Below are positions 45,147 to 58,025 of a stretch of DNA of 64,000 nt, piece after piece (within the stretch, counting starts at the first letter, position 1; each line of letters begins with the position of its first letter). Source of the DNA: Rhodamnia argentea (taxonomy: Eukaryota; Streptophyta; Magnoliopsida; Myrtales; Myrtaceae); the NCBI RefSeq assembly GCF_020921035.1, contig NC_063159.1, forward strand, positions 7,914,501 through 7,978,500. Reading direction: 5' to 3'. The notes under the pieces were generated by a model, which ran no database searches, was not told the DNA's origin, and worked only from the letters and a program-made list of their open reading frames with translations. The position numbers and the translations under genes were made by a program.

Positions 45147-48100
45147 TGTCGCGACCTAAAAATAAATTTTTAGGTTAATGGATTATTAGGTTAATTAGAT
45201 GAATTAACTAACCTAATACGGACTCTCCCAAGCCCTACCAATCGCAACTTAGGTTTGATTTTTAATTTAGGAGCCGTCACTAATCTTTTTTGATAGGTAG
45301 ATTAGATACCTAAATAAAGTACGGGAGAATACTTTATTTTCTGCTAACCAGAGATTTAGGTTCGGAGACTTGATTATGTTAATTTTTCAATTAACATCCT
45401 TTCGGTACCATTCTTGTAAAAATTTTCTTGATTGGCAAATCCGATTGATTTCAATGAATCCGATTGATTTCAATGAATGAATTTAGGTGCAATTTATTTT
45501 TGGGCTTTCTTGATTAGATGAATGCTATGCAACTATATGAAATGAATGACGATGATATTGAGAAAATGTATTTTGATGCATATAAAGGAAAGTGAATTCT
45601 AACTACATGATGTGTAACATAAAAACTAACCTATATGACATGCAAGATGATTTATCTACATCATGTGGTATAGTAAAAAAAAAAAAATGCATGAATTACT
45701 TTTGGAAAAATTGAATTTTATGGAACGTGAACATGAACTTCGAACTACATGGCATGCAATATGGACTATATTGATGACATGAAAATGCATGAATGACATA
45801 TAATAACGCATGACGAATTAGACTATGCGAAATGCACATGGAATGTCATAACCTTTTAATGAATTTTCGGTTTTATGATTTTTTGTCGGACAATTAACAC
45901 AAATTGATTAGTCAAAATCTAATTTATATTAAGAGTCTTCTTAAGATGTAATTCCGAAAAAATTCATTCAAGGTCAAGATATGATGATTTTTTTTTTTAT
46001 GATTTTTATGATTTTTTAATGAAAAAATGAATCAAATAAAAATATAATAAACCTTGAGCATAATACACCTTATAATCTGAATTTTTTCGATGAGTTCGCT
46101 TCGTACCTGGGAGGTGGGGTCAGAAGGTAATTTATTCACGTCGTACCCCGGGGGTGGGGTCAGATAGTGAATTTATATATTATGAAATTTGTCGATCCGG
46201 TCCCAAAGTTATGGGATAGGTTAGACAAATCCATGTGCGGATGACGTCATACTTCGGGGGTAAAGTCGGATAGTCATCCACAATGCATATATTCCGAGGG
46301 ACAAGGCACAAGGGAGCATGTATTATACTCAAGGTGGATTATAAAAATATTTGAATTAGACTAAAGTATTCAAAAAAATGATGTTCGGCCAACTAAGGGT
46401 AGGTGCCGAAATTTTAAAGGGGATAGACCCCTATCCGCAAAGGATTCACATATCTTTTAAACTTAGAAAATTATCTCTTGAGATTTGAGAAAAAAGATTT
46501 TTTGGATAACTATCCAAACCTAAAAGATATGATCATGAACCAAATTATATTCAAATCAAATCACGTGATATACAAAGATATGCCAGTATCCCAAAGCCGA
46601 ATTCAATGATACTCGAGATATTCACAAGATAACTTCCGATTCAGATTTTTTAAAATTAGATAATAATCTCATCATATCCGAAAGTCTCATTCATCTAAAC
46701 ATTCAAATTATGCAATCAACTTTCAGAATATCATGAAATAGAGATTTTACCTAATTCGAACTTGAACCGAAAATTTGGTTATCCAAGCAAGCTTCGGATC
46801 CAATGGAGCTTCTTCGAAGTCTACCTTTACAAATTGAAATCCCGCACTAATTCACCCAAAGAAGGCCGCATGAACAGCACGTCTTGAACCGAATGTGAGT
46901 TTTGCCAATCGAGCTTGCACCACCAATGAAACACGTCCAAAGCAGAGTTGTTTTGGACCTCGAAAAGCGATTAAAAGGCCCCTGGACAGCAGCTGATCTT
47001 GCGCCTAATCAAATCGGAAACAACAAGTACTTTGCGCCGAATAATATAATTATCAACCTTGGGTAACAAGCAAAAATCTGCATGGAAAAATTAGCGAAGA
47101 TACCCAAAAAACAGCAGTGTTTTTGGGCGAAACAGCAGTGAAAATTTCCCAGGACGGCAGTGAAATTTTCCTTTGAGCAATCACACGAGTTTGCTCAGAC
47201 AAAGCCTCAAAGACAACCTTAAATGGTGATTGAATTCCACCTAAACAGCGGCTCGAACAGCACTGGATAGCCACCTTGGACCAGAACAAACGCAGCACAA
47301 GGGGGCACTTCAACGGCACGAACGGGTCGGTATGTGCATCGGGCAGCTCCACCGTCGATGGTGGCCGTCGAAGCAAGAAGCAAGGACCACCGGAGCTGCA
47401 GATGTTAGCCAAAGAAAGCAAAGATGGCACGTGTGGCTGGACTTGACCGAGAGGCTCTCGGTTCCTCTTCTCCTGCCCTCTCTTTCCTTTTTTTTCTCAC
47501 GTGAATTCTCAGTGTTCTTCTCAAAAAAATTTTGCTCACCCCCCCATGTGAACGACCTTGTATTTATAGACCTTGTCTCGACAATCCTAGTAGGAATAGG
47601 AGTCAATTTGGATCGTTGGATAGAGAGTTCTAGTTAGAACGGGATCGAATGTAAGCCTTAGATTTTAAGAGTCCGTATCCACCAAAACTTTCTGTTATTT
47701 GCAGCCAATTAGTGATAAAATCTTAGTTAAGATAAGACTCTTTAAATAAATTTTGAATTTTGACCTTAAAAGAGTCCTAATCTAACTAAACACCTATCAA
47801 TTTCGGCCAAATGAATGAGGAGGGCGAAATGGGCTACTGTTCAATGTTTTATGGGCTCGTTTTGTGATCCCGTACTCACTTGGACCTTAACTAATAAAAT
47901 GAGTAATTAATTAAGGCCTTTTTGCAATTTTAAGAGCTCAAATGGGCTGTTTTGAGTCCAAAATTATAGTAAAAAATTCTGCACCCTCTCTAGTGACTTT
48001 CGAGTCGATTTTAACTCGGTCGTCCATTGGGAATGTGCTCAATTGACTCATCTCTGGCCCTAGCTAACATGATGTACACTTGACCGACGAAAATTAAATA

Positions 48101-48200
48101 TGCAATGCATGAAAATTTATTTTTTTGTGAGAATTATGAATAACTCTCATTTTAGGCTTACATAAATGATTTTTTAAAAATTAAAATTTAGGTGTCAACA
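45147..48200. mobile_element. Solo LTR, 3,054 bp, with AGTAT target-site duplication
   Basis: The element begins TGTCGCGACC (45147-45156) and ends GGTGTCAACA (48191-48200). The end reverse-complemented is TGTTGACACC, so the termini are short imperfect inverted repeats with TG...CA ends. It is bracketed by a perfect 5-bp direct duplication, AGTAT at 45142-45146 and 48201-48205. No gag-pol reading frame, primer-binding site or second LTR is visible, so it is best read as a solo LTR left by recombination. Inside are a small tandem repeat (46101-46276) and a TATA-like tatttataga (47561-47570). The long open frames around 47053-47637 do not resemble proteins. The lineage is not assigned; the length suggests Gypsy. 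Confidence 0.85.
46101..46276. repeat. Degenerate tandem repeat inside the solo LTR
   Basis: Two clear copies (46101-46135 and 46141-46176) share 'tcgtacc' and 'ggtggggtcaga', and a weaker third lies at 46245-46276. The unit is about 40 bp and GC-richer than the surrounding LTR. It is non-coding. Confidence 0.6.
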
Positions 48201-49563
48201 AGTATACACTACTCTAACCAATGATTCAGCTACATGATGCTTAATAGTTGATATAACGAATTTGACATGCTCACCTTTGACCATTATGTGTATTATTTGT
48301 TGTGCGTAACTTGAACAGGAAACTTCAGAAATTCGTTCTGATTAAACCGTACTTCGAAATTGATTTTTGTTAAATCCCACAGCTCCACAATACCCTAAAC
48401 TATCATTCACATATACACAAAGCTCAGCAACTCCTCAAGAACTTCACAGTTCAAAATTTACATATTTTCGGATTTACTACCTACCTTCAAAAATTACTTT
48501 TGATTAGACAAATAATGGTTCTTTTTTCTAGAATGAATTTTTTTTTGGATTTTTGTTTTGGCTCTAAAACTGTTCGCAGGAACAAAATCAAAATCAAAAT
48601 CAAAATCATTTATGTTATTAAACATGATTCTCGTCATTTTTTATTCGGAAGAACAAAATCAGAGAATTAAAATCGTTGTTATCCAGGCCTTTGCTCTTTC
48701 ACGGACGAGCACCCTGCCGTTGCCTTTTCTTCTCCGTTGGCTTCAGCACTCCCATCTGTCGAAGAGGAAGCAAGGACATTGGGCTTGGGCTTTTTGGAGA
48801 ATGGGCTGGGTTTATGGGCCATTATAACAAGTTATTCTTTCTGTAGAGTTGGGATGACTTAGTAGGAAAAACTTCCCATAGCGCAAAAGACTATTATACC
48901 TGCCTATCCAGCAGTCGCCAATCGAAGTGGACCTGCAGTTTACTTTCCTCAAGGCTTCTAAGTTCTCTCGTAATAAATAAATATATATATCCGTGAAGAG
49001 AGGGAATATGAAGATATCTTATAAGTAGGTCCCTCTATCATATCGGAAAGTTCCTTTTCCTATTTCTCCTTGAGCCGACTTGCTTAGGTCCAAAGTCCTT
49101 CGCAGTAAGATTTAGTTTGGTAGTACTATGTCTTATGCTCAGTTGGGAGTGATGGTTTGCTGCGTATCATCACTTGGGATGTGGCTTGCAGAGGCTCGAG
49201 CCTTTCCACTCAGTTTGATGAATCCATTTGTCGCGTGAAGACATGTACCATTCTTTCTTCTTCTCTCTGCAACACGTTGGCACGACCTAGTTATGGTACT
49301 GAGGAAGAAAGAAAATCGAAGTCGGCATCACCAAGACCAAAGTTGATTGTGGAGGCCAACGCCGGTGCCTATCAGCAAAAGGACAAGGACATGGTTATGA
49401 GCCTTGTCTAAACGGCAGAATCAGTCAAAAAGACACGAGGACCTTTGATTGTCCAGCGACAAGACCAATGCTCTGGAAAAAGAATGGCACAACATGACAA
49501 AGGAGTAGTCCCAAATAAAAAGGCAATTCTCTGGCTCATCTTTCACAAAAATCATCTCCACAA
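48201..49563. other. Spacer upstream of EXO84, with a MITE remnant (about 48520-48690)
   Basis: About 48520-48690 contains an AT-rich element with a four-fold aaaatc array (about 48584-48608). Its right-hand end (gaacaaaatcagagaattaa, then aaatcgttgtta) resembles the MITE-like right ends at 22100-22170 and 22905-22955. The rest (48700-49563) is ordinary sequence leading to the EXO84 ATG; no further gene was recognised. Confidence 0.45.
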
Positions 49564-52500
49564 ATGGAGTCTACGTCCAGGTTCCTGTTCAGAGACCACC
49601 AAGACATGGACGATTCCATGCTCTCCGACCCGAGCACTGGCATCTCCTCAAGTGCACACTGCGACGGCGACGACGACGACGACGATCAGCTGCAGTCCAT
49701 GACTGCCAAGGTATGCATGGCGTTTCTGATCTCGTGGCGAGACGCTACGGGTTGGGTGAAACTGTATGAAGGTTATAGGTTTGAGTGAATTTCCTCGATC
49801 TTGCTAGGGTATAAAACATCTCCGGTCGGAGCTTCTCGAGCTAAAGGCGGTGTCTGATGAGGAGTTTCACCAGAACATCTATTCTAATTATTCAACCTTT
49901 GTTAGGTAATTCGTTTTCGACAAGCCTGCCTGGATGTACTCAACAAAAGAAGCTTTTAACAATGTTCATTGAATTAATCTGGAGTAATAACTTTCTTTCT
50001 TTTTGTGTGTATACATGAGATACCATACTTATGAGATATGCTCTCAAGATAATCCTCGGTTATGTTCATTCGATATTTCAAGCCCTGTAATCGCAATTGG
50101 AGTTGCACTTAATGTAGAAGGTTTTTCATTGCGCATGATGAGAACATTATCATCACTTCGCGGACGTAATGATACTTCAACAAGGTTCGATCTTTTATTT
50201 CCGTCATGAACGTTAAATGTATAATTTCTGTAAAAGAACAAGACTAGTTGTAATACATTAAAGACTTAACACAACAAAAGAACCTAAAATAAAAAGTCAC
50301 AATAATGGTGGTCTCAACTCTTATTCTCATGTAATCCTGGGACGATTAACTAGTTTGCATATGGTGCAGGGTATTTGAGGAAGTCGAAATGATCGAGACG
50401 GAACTGATTCAATTGAAAGATCACGCTACAAATCAAAAGAGACTTGTGGAGGAGTTCATTGATCAGATGGATCTTGAATTGTCAATAGAGGACGCAATGC
50501 AGCCGATCGCCTTCAAACATGAAGCCGAGGAATCTATCCTATCGAACATACAGGCTCATGCCATCAATGTCCTAGACACTCTCGACCTTCTCTTAATAGA
50601 AAATAGAGTCGATGAAGCTATTGACATTCTCGAATTAGAGGATGAAAATTTCGCGAAGTTGAACAGAGAAGTGAACTCTTCGCCGAACAGTGTGCAGTCA
50701 TATAAGTCTATGAGAAGCGAGAGGAAAGTCAAGCTCGTAATTCAGCTAACACAATTGGCTCAGAATCAAAGAATAACTGCACCAGAACTTCTCAAGGCAT
50801 TGGTTGGTCTTCGAAGACTTGGCAACAGTAATCTCGCAATCCAGTTGTCGCTTCAATATCACCACTCACATATCGCGGCTGGAATGCGCAATCTACGACA
50901 ATCGAAATCACTGTTGAATGAAGTATACATACGAGAACTCTCGAAGCTAGCCTTCTCTTTGATCTCTCAATCGGCAAGGAGCTTTGCGATGTTGCGAAGA
51001 GATGTATCGGGGTACAGCCTCGAATTCGTCCGATGGGCGCATCAAGAAGTCGAAGCTTTCGTCGCTTACTTCAGCGAATACATAAAGTCAGCTTCCGAGA
51101 TAAGCGGCGGCCTGTCCATCGCAATACAATCGATGCAATTCGCTTTGTCCTATTGCTCTTTGCTAGAGAGGGATCAAAAGTTAGTATTGAGGCCATACCT
51201 GATTGAGCAATTGCAACCTCACATGGAGGAGGTTTTAGCAATTCATGTAGACCATTTCAGGAAAGTGGTGGACATATTCACGGCTACTGACACTTGGATA
51301 CTCGGTAAGTACCTCATCTCGGGGATTTTGGCGGAAGGATATTCATCTATGGAAGTCGGTCAGCCGCCTGAATATTGTTTTCTCACGAGCAGCAGTCGCA
51401 AAATAATCACACTATTACAGGTATGATTATTTTGCTCAAGTGCTCCATGATTATATCTCAGTGATCAGTAATACAACTCTGTCGTGTTTTTTGCATCGAA
51501 AAGCATCGAGGTCTGAAAATCGACTTCATTTGATTGCTCGTGATTAAATCTGCATCCTATCTGATGGAAATGTGCACCAGCAAATTATAAAACATAAAGT
51601 AAACTAGCCATTACAATGCTCTTATTGTACTTTACGTTGTAACATATGAGAACATTAGTGTTAGATTGAACACCTCCTGATCATGGTAAGAATTTATGTC
51701 TAGTGCTAATTACAATGTCGTTGTTTTCTCTTCTAGGCTGTTGCAGAAGAACTTTGGCCTTTAGTTGCAGCTCAGATGGAAAATTCAATCATCAGGGGAC
51801 TCACAGATCTGTTCACACACTATACTGTGATGCTCGAAAAGCTTGTAATTGGCAAATCATTTACGCTAGAAAAAGAGAGAGATCGCTCGAGCTCTGTCAA
51901 GATATTGACTGGACAAGTATCTGCTTTGGTGAGTCTTTCGACTTTGGAAGGCCTTTTCTCCAGAATACTCAGAAGCAGTTTCCGAACCGATGGCAAAATA
52001 ACTCGTCGAAGCGAAGGTGATGAGTACACTGCGTGTTTATCATCTACCGAAGAGGCGTATAACCGGCTTCGAGCCTCTTTTTGTCGGGTGTTTCTATCTA
52101 GAGTCACATCTCGGCAGAGCAACGGGCAAACCATATCAGAAATCGATACCCGAGCAGGGAATCACTCCATCCATGATATGATGCCTTCAGTTTCGTTTCA
52201 GGTATGCTGCCCTTTCGCCCTCAAGGGTTATTTATCACTATGGATCCTGTGCGTCAATTGGACAGGTTCAATGTTCATCATCTTATCTTGAATCCCCAGA
52301 TGCTGTTCTTGGAGCTTAGGGATATAGAAAAACTTGCTCAAGAAGATGCATTCGAGCATAGTTGGGTAATGGAGCTCTTGAGGGAGTTGACAGAAGCGAT
52401 ATTTTCTTGGATGTCGAATGAAGAAACGAACTCGGACTTCGACGACTGCGTTGCGACGACCCGATATCCAAAAAGTTTGGCAGAGGTATGCTTGTTCCTC

Positions 52501-54090
52501 CTTTTGAGATCCCTCATCAGTAAAAGTCGATTCCATTTCCTACTCGTACTGTCCGGTACGATCAATAGAGCATCAAAATATCATGTATATACGGAAGGGC
52601 TTTGGTAGCATAACAGTTTCGAGTGACTGTGAGAGTAACAATATGCTATGGGCCATAAATTCTTAAAGGAGTGGACCTCATAATAATTTTTAGTTATTTT
52701 TTTTTTTCAGAATAGGCTGTTTACTAAGAACAGTCACATAATCATTTTTCTTTACGGAAAATGAAACATATTTAAGCAAAATATGTTAACACGGTCAGTC
52801 GGGCCAATTTTTGTCTCTTGATCACTCCTTATAGAAGAACGATTCTAGTGTTCCATTGAAAACGAATCATTTGTGCCGCCAGATTTTTGAAAGAATTGCA
52901 AGTGTAAAAAATGTCCAAAAATTATTAAACCTATTGTCCAAAAATTACTAAACCTTTGACTATTTTCCAATACGGGCGGCCCGTCAGCGATACCCAGCTA
53001 AAATTAGCAAGAAGAGACTACATAAGAAAATCGTCAAAAGGGCTCGGACCAAATTGGTCAAATTACGAGTTTCTTATCAACGCCCTATAATTACCAATTT
53101 ATTCGTCTCTTATCAACGCCATACAATTACCAAGTTCTAACATGATTTCACTGATGTAAGACTATGGTAGCTCTTAGAGAAACCTATAAGAGTTAGTCTG
53201 GCTTTTCCATACTTGAAGCTTTGCATGAGCGTTCATCAACAGTCACTTGTTTCGACTATTATGAATTACTCTCATCTCTGATACTAACTCTGTTCTGGTG
53301 TAATCGTAATCTGCTTGAAGCAGCTATTTATCTTGGATGCGCAATTTATAGCCGAAATAGCAAGGCGCGGTGGATACTTCTCTGAGGATCCCTCGGCTCT
53401 GATAGATCTCTTGACGTCTGCGTATCTCTCAGCTGGATTGGATCCTCGAAGGTGATGCTCGATCGCGGGATCAATCGGCACTAAGTAAAAGAGACATCAG
53501 CAAAGTTGTTGATTTCGTGTTAAGCTATAAACATTTAAGACATCCATGAGGAGGGCATGTGTCTTAGTTATCATTAGTTGCTTCGTTTTAATTCCGTCAT
53601 GTTTATTTCAAATAGGAACCCAACTGGCGATTCTTGGGCCATCACGGCCGCCGGTAAAGCAGCTGAAAAGCTAATGGAGATCGAGAAAAATGATGATTTG
53701 ACGAGACGGCGTGAGGATGCCGTTGAAGACGGAGATGATCACCTTCCCGAGAACCAATTAGCGAGCAAGAGCAGCCCCGGGCTCGGTGATTCTACAAGCA
53801 TCATAGCAGATGATAGTTCGACGTCGGAAGGGAGTTTGAGCGCCGGAGATGCCTGGGAAGCTCCAACTAATAAGATGGAAGCAGACGCTGACCCACTTAA
53901 CGAGCGTGCTCCTGTAAGCGAGAAGCGTGCATCGGTCGACGACGAATCCAATGTGTTGTTGCCTCATGAAGCTATGAACACAAAGCATCTTGAGGGTACG
54001 GACGATGATAACCTTAAGCCGCGACAGCTTTTCAAGGTAGAGATCTCTGATCAACATGACGGGCTTGATGAGGAGGAAGAGACTAACTAG
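49564..54090 (+). CDS. EXO84C: Exocyst complex subunit EXO84 (EXO84C-like)
   Basis: EXO84 is one of eight exocyst subunits that tether secretory vesicles to the plasma membrane. Seven exons: 49564-49710, 49808-49905, 50370-51420, 51737-52201, 52300-52485, 53324-53451, 53616-54090. They give 2,550 nt (849 aa). An N-terminal acidic segment has a short Asp run coded by a GAC repeat. GIKHLRSELLELKAV then starts the region found in plant Vps51/EXO84 N-terminal coiled coils. A helical core follows, with LIENRVDEAIDILELEDENF and LVIQLTQLAQNQRITAPELLKALVGLRRLG, and residues to about 690 form the EXO84 cargo-domain helices. The last 150 residues (mostly exon 7) are Ser/Asp/Glu-rich, predicted disordered, and longer than in the homologues I remember. 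Assignment to the C rather than the A or B paralogue rests on the N-terminal wording and is moderate. Confidence 0.85.
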
Positions 54091-55731
54091 AGAGATGGTG
54101 TTTCCCCAGGATCAGGACCATTGGAGCAATGATATGACAGGAGAAAGAATTTAAATACATGCTGAATTTCTTGAATTTAAATACATGCTGAATTTCTTGA
54201 AGTAGAAATTGATCTGAATTGACTCCCATGCAGATTTACGTTTTGGAATTTGTCATACCTTGTACCATCATACCGAAAAGTTACACAAGAGCAGAAGATA
54301 CATAAAACTCTGATGTTGTCAAAACCGAACTGAAAAATCAAATCGAATTGAATAGTGAACTGAACTGAAAATTTCTTACATTTCGGTTCGGTTCGGTTTT
54401 TGGTTCAGGTAACTGAAAAATAACCGTTCCTTTTTTTTCCTATTTGGTTATTTCGGTTCGGTTGAGTTCGGTTGACCAAAACGCACTAAAATTCTTCAAA
54501 ATAACCATTCTTTTTTTTTTCCTTTTCTTTTTTTTTCTTTTTAGGGGCCGGCAAGCTGTAGGCCACTAGCTAAGGGTCGGCGAGGGCTTTGTGGTCCTCA
54601 CCCGGGGACCAGTGAGGGTCGCCAGCCTTTAGCCGGTGGCCGGTGGCTCTACTGGATTTGAACCAAAAAAGAAAAATGAAAAGAAAAGCAACAAAAAGGA
54701 AAAATAACAAGAAAATAAAAAACCAAAAAAGAAAAATCGAACTAAACCGAACGTAACCGAAATGAATTTTTGGTTTAGTTCATATTCGCTTCAGGGCGAG
54801 ATTCGATTCATTTCAAATGTACGCCCGATGGTTCAATTCGGTTCGAGTTTTCTTAAAAAATACTGAACCATTGACACCCCTACTTTGTGGGATCCGTGTT
54901 GTGTTATCGCTTTTTCTTCTTTCCGAAAAATTGGTCATATAGTGCTTTTCATTCCATGAACACAAAATGTTGCACGACAATAACGATTTTATAGTTCTAT
55001 CACATATGCTTATATTAATACTTTTATGGATTAATATAATGAAAAGTCCAAAATTGGTACACTTGCTATAAATTTATCACAAGCTAATTTTTTGACCACC
55101 AAAAACCCTATATTGGTACAACCGTGATAAATTTATCCTCCGTTAGTTTATGTTAAATTTTATCTTCAAATTATTAAGCTAGATGACATGTGACAATTGA
55201 TCGGTGTATCGGTTTGAGGCTTTTACTCTCTGTTTGTCACGGGTATATCGATTTGGAATTTTTCATGATTTTAACCCAATTTAATGGAAATTGATGAAGA
55301 GTAAATTTGTCTGGTGTATCGGTTTTGGATTTTTGGTGGTAAAAAAATTAGTTTGTGCTAAATTTATCATAGGCACCGGTTTGGAGTTTTTTGTGAAATT
55401 AACCTTACTTTTATTAAGTCTCTTAATTAGTCTTCTATGTTGTAAAACAGCTTAGTATCATCCATGGCCTCTTTTTCTTCCCATAAGGTATCCGTTGTTG
55501 TGACTTATCCATCTTTTGCTGCTTGTTTAAGGTTTCATACTGTCAGTAACAGGAGACTAGGGTACAATCACATGTTAGTTTTTTTTATGAGTTTCGGTGC
55601 GTCTAAATCATTAACAAACTGATAATCATAGGGGACAAAAGAGGATAATGTCCGTCAACTATATCTAGTAAAGCTCAAATTGTAGCGATCTTATGAATCA
55701 TTACATGTGTGAACGACATTACATTGTGTTT
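54091..55731. mobile_element. Convergent spacer with two foldback elements
   Basis: EXO84 (+) and the NPF gene (-) both end at this spacer. A direct 32-base repeat sits at about 54150-54200 ('atttaaatacatgctgaatt' twice). The first element (about 54311-54881) has arms rich in 'cggttcggtt' that pair across a GC-rich core at about 54543-54660. The second (about 55031-55402) has arms of about 100 bases: 'aaattggtacacttg' / 'gtttatcac' words and 'ttttgaccaccaaaaaccc' on the left match, inverted, 'gtttggagtttt' and 'ggatttttggtggtaaaaaa' on the right. Neither encodes protein. Confidence 0.6.
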
Positions 55732-58025
55732 TCATCCTTCGGCCATGGCCTCGTGATTAGCTGAATTGGCAGGGAAAGCTTCCTTTCCTTTATCGAAGGT
55801 TACTTCCTCGTTGTATACGAAAAACTTGGCCACGACGAGGAACACGAGAAAATTGAGAAACGTGAGGATCGCCAAGAACGCGTAGTAGTAGTCGAGGTGG
55901 GAGATGTTAAGGTTGTCTAAGATCCAACCCTTGTGGCCGTGTTCCTTGGTGATTCGCGAGACCGTCTTGAGAAGAAAGCTGCTTAGGAAGTTCCCGATCC
56001 CCAAACTGCTAGTGCAATAAGATGTTCCTAGACTTTTCATGCCTTGCGGCGCTTGGTCGTAGAAGAACTCGAGCTTTGCCACTTCGACGAAGGTGTCGGC
56101 GACTCCCATGAGGGCGAACTGTGGCAGGAGGATGAAGATGGTGAGAGGAACTGTTTGGAACTTGCTGTAAATGTTGTTCTCTCTGGCGATGCTCAGCCTC
56201 CGCCTCTCGGCGAGACAAGCTGTGATCATTATGATTATGTGGAGGACAAGGCCTACCCCCATTCTCTGCAGCAATGTGATGCCTCTAGGATTCTTGGTAT
56301 AGCGTCTGATGGTAGGGACGAAGAACCGGTCGTAGATTACGAGGCTTACGAGCATGAAGATCGTGACAAACGCGATGAGGCTCGCGGGAGGGATGTCAAA
56401 GTGAGGGCCCATGCTTCGGTCCAGGGTCGTGCCCTGCTTGATAAAGAGCGTGTGCACCTGCGCATACATGGTGCTCGGGATGAACGTCACCGCTAGGATC
56501 GGCAGCATTTTGACCATTTGCTTGGTTTCCTCTACTTGGGTCACCGGACATAGCATCCACGGCGAGCTTGAATCGATATACACTGCGGCTTTGTCGAGAA
56601 ATCTACAAATGTGACTCTCAACTGTCATGATTCATTTCTAGGAAACTATCTAATGAAAAACCATAGAATTTGGGACGTGAGAACCTCAAAGAAGCGGAGT
56701 GATCGATCCGGAACTTATTCGACTCAGCGTATTGTTCGAGGCTCAATTCATAAAGCTCCTTCGGATCGCTTGGAATGGGCAACTTCCACTTCCTGGTTGA
56801 CGCCACCAACACCTGAGCAATCCTGGTGAATGGGCTTCCTGAGGGCATTTTGTGCCTGTAAAATGGAGCGCCCGCCAAGAACACTAGGACTGATATTGCA
56901 AGACCTAGTGTGGGAAGGCCATAACCCAGTGGCCAACCCACGTTGTCTTGTACATAGACCAGGACTGTGGCTGCGAATAGTGCCCCAAAGAAGATGCTGA
57001 ACATCCACCAGTTGAAGAATGAGAACTTTTGGGCCCTCTCCTTTGGCTCGAAGTCGTCGAACTGGTCCGCGCCCATGGTCGAGATGTTGGGTTTGGTCCC
57101 GCCAGTTCCGACCCCGATTATGTAGAGGGCGAAGTAGAAGATGCCTATCTGGAGGGTCGAGGCATGCTTGTTGCACATCTCTTCTTTGATCGCGGGGCCG
57201 CATGATGGAGGCCTCAGCGATGGCACTGACACTGCCAGCGTTAGGAGGGACATGCCCTGTGCATTCGTTGATCGTGTTACAAATCGAATTTGTATGTATA
57301 CCTACATAGATAAATCCAAATGCATGTGCAATACCATGAGGTAAAGGATGGATGCGGAAATGAAAGTCCAGTAACGTCCGAGATATGCATCGGCAATGTA
57401 AGCGCCGAGGATGGGCATCATCCAAACCGTTCCGATCCAGTTCGTGACATTGTTCGAGGATGTCACAGTGCCTTCATGGAGCTTCTTCGTCAGGTACACT
57501 ACTAGGTTCGACGAAATCCCACTGAACGCCATTCTCTCAAATGCTTCGTATCCTACATACACAACGCCAGAATGAATTAACGTGGATCAAATCATATACT
57601 CCTTTCTCTTTCCCACGTCTGGTAAAGAAATTACGCACGTTTGAGGACTTAGTAAACTATAATTACAGGATAGAAAATTTTTGTATGACACGACATGATA
57701 TATCAGAAAGTTAACTCTCTCTTTTCTACCCGAAGTATGAAATGGCACTTTTCTAGAATGAACTACTTATCTAGCAGCTTTGGCTATTATAAACCGAAGC
57801 GAAAACTTATGAACTCGAAACATTACTATGTTTCGCTAACCAAGCCCCGATTCCATGTCGAAAGGGGGCGCCACCGGCTTCGCCCTTACCTACGATGAAG
57901 GAACAAGCGTTCCATCGGCCGGTGTTGGATCTTAGGATGGGTCTTCCTTTGAGGTCCACAGTGCCATCTTGTGTGTAATCGTCTTTCTCTGCACTTCCTT
58001 TCTCTTCAACCTTTCCTGTCATCAT
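55732..58025 (-). CDS. NPF5.2: NRT1/PTR family transporter, NPF5.2-like
   Basis: Proton-coupled peptide/nitrate-family carriers (NPF, formerly PTR/NRT1) take up di- and tripeptides or other small solutes across the plasma membrane or tonoplast. Four exons in transcription order: 57890-58025, 57335-57552, 56685-57256, 55732-56602. They give 1,797 nt (598 aa) with four-exon structure and length typical of the family. YTQDGTVDLKGRP is the NPF N-terminal signature. The proton-coupling ExxER motif is at residues 48-52 (EAFER). About twelve membrane segments follow; GTGGTKPNISTMGADQFDDF and FSFFNWWMFSIFFGALFA are family motifs. The long central loop (LASTRKWKLP to RFLDKAA) and NPRGITLLQRMGVGL are also typical. 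The wording is closest to Arabidopsis NPF5.2 (PTR3), which handles dipeptides and responds to wounding; the substrate here is inferred. Confidence 0.92.

Noticed and set aside
47561-47570. TATA-like tatttataga as a host gene promoter
   Set aside because: It lies within the solo LTR and is followed by no recognisable host gene; at most it is the old LTR promoter.
47053-47637. Open frames of about 100-125 residues on both strands
   Set aside because: They lie inside the solo LTR, overlap each other on opposite strands, and lack any retroviral or host protein motif.
56044-56496. A 150-residue plus-strand open frame
   Set aside because: It is antisense to the membrane-spanning part of the NPF transporter and is a shadow of that gene's codon usage.
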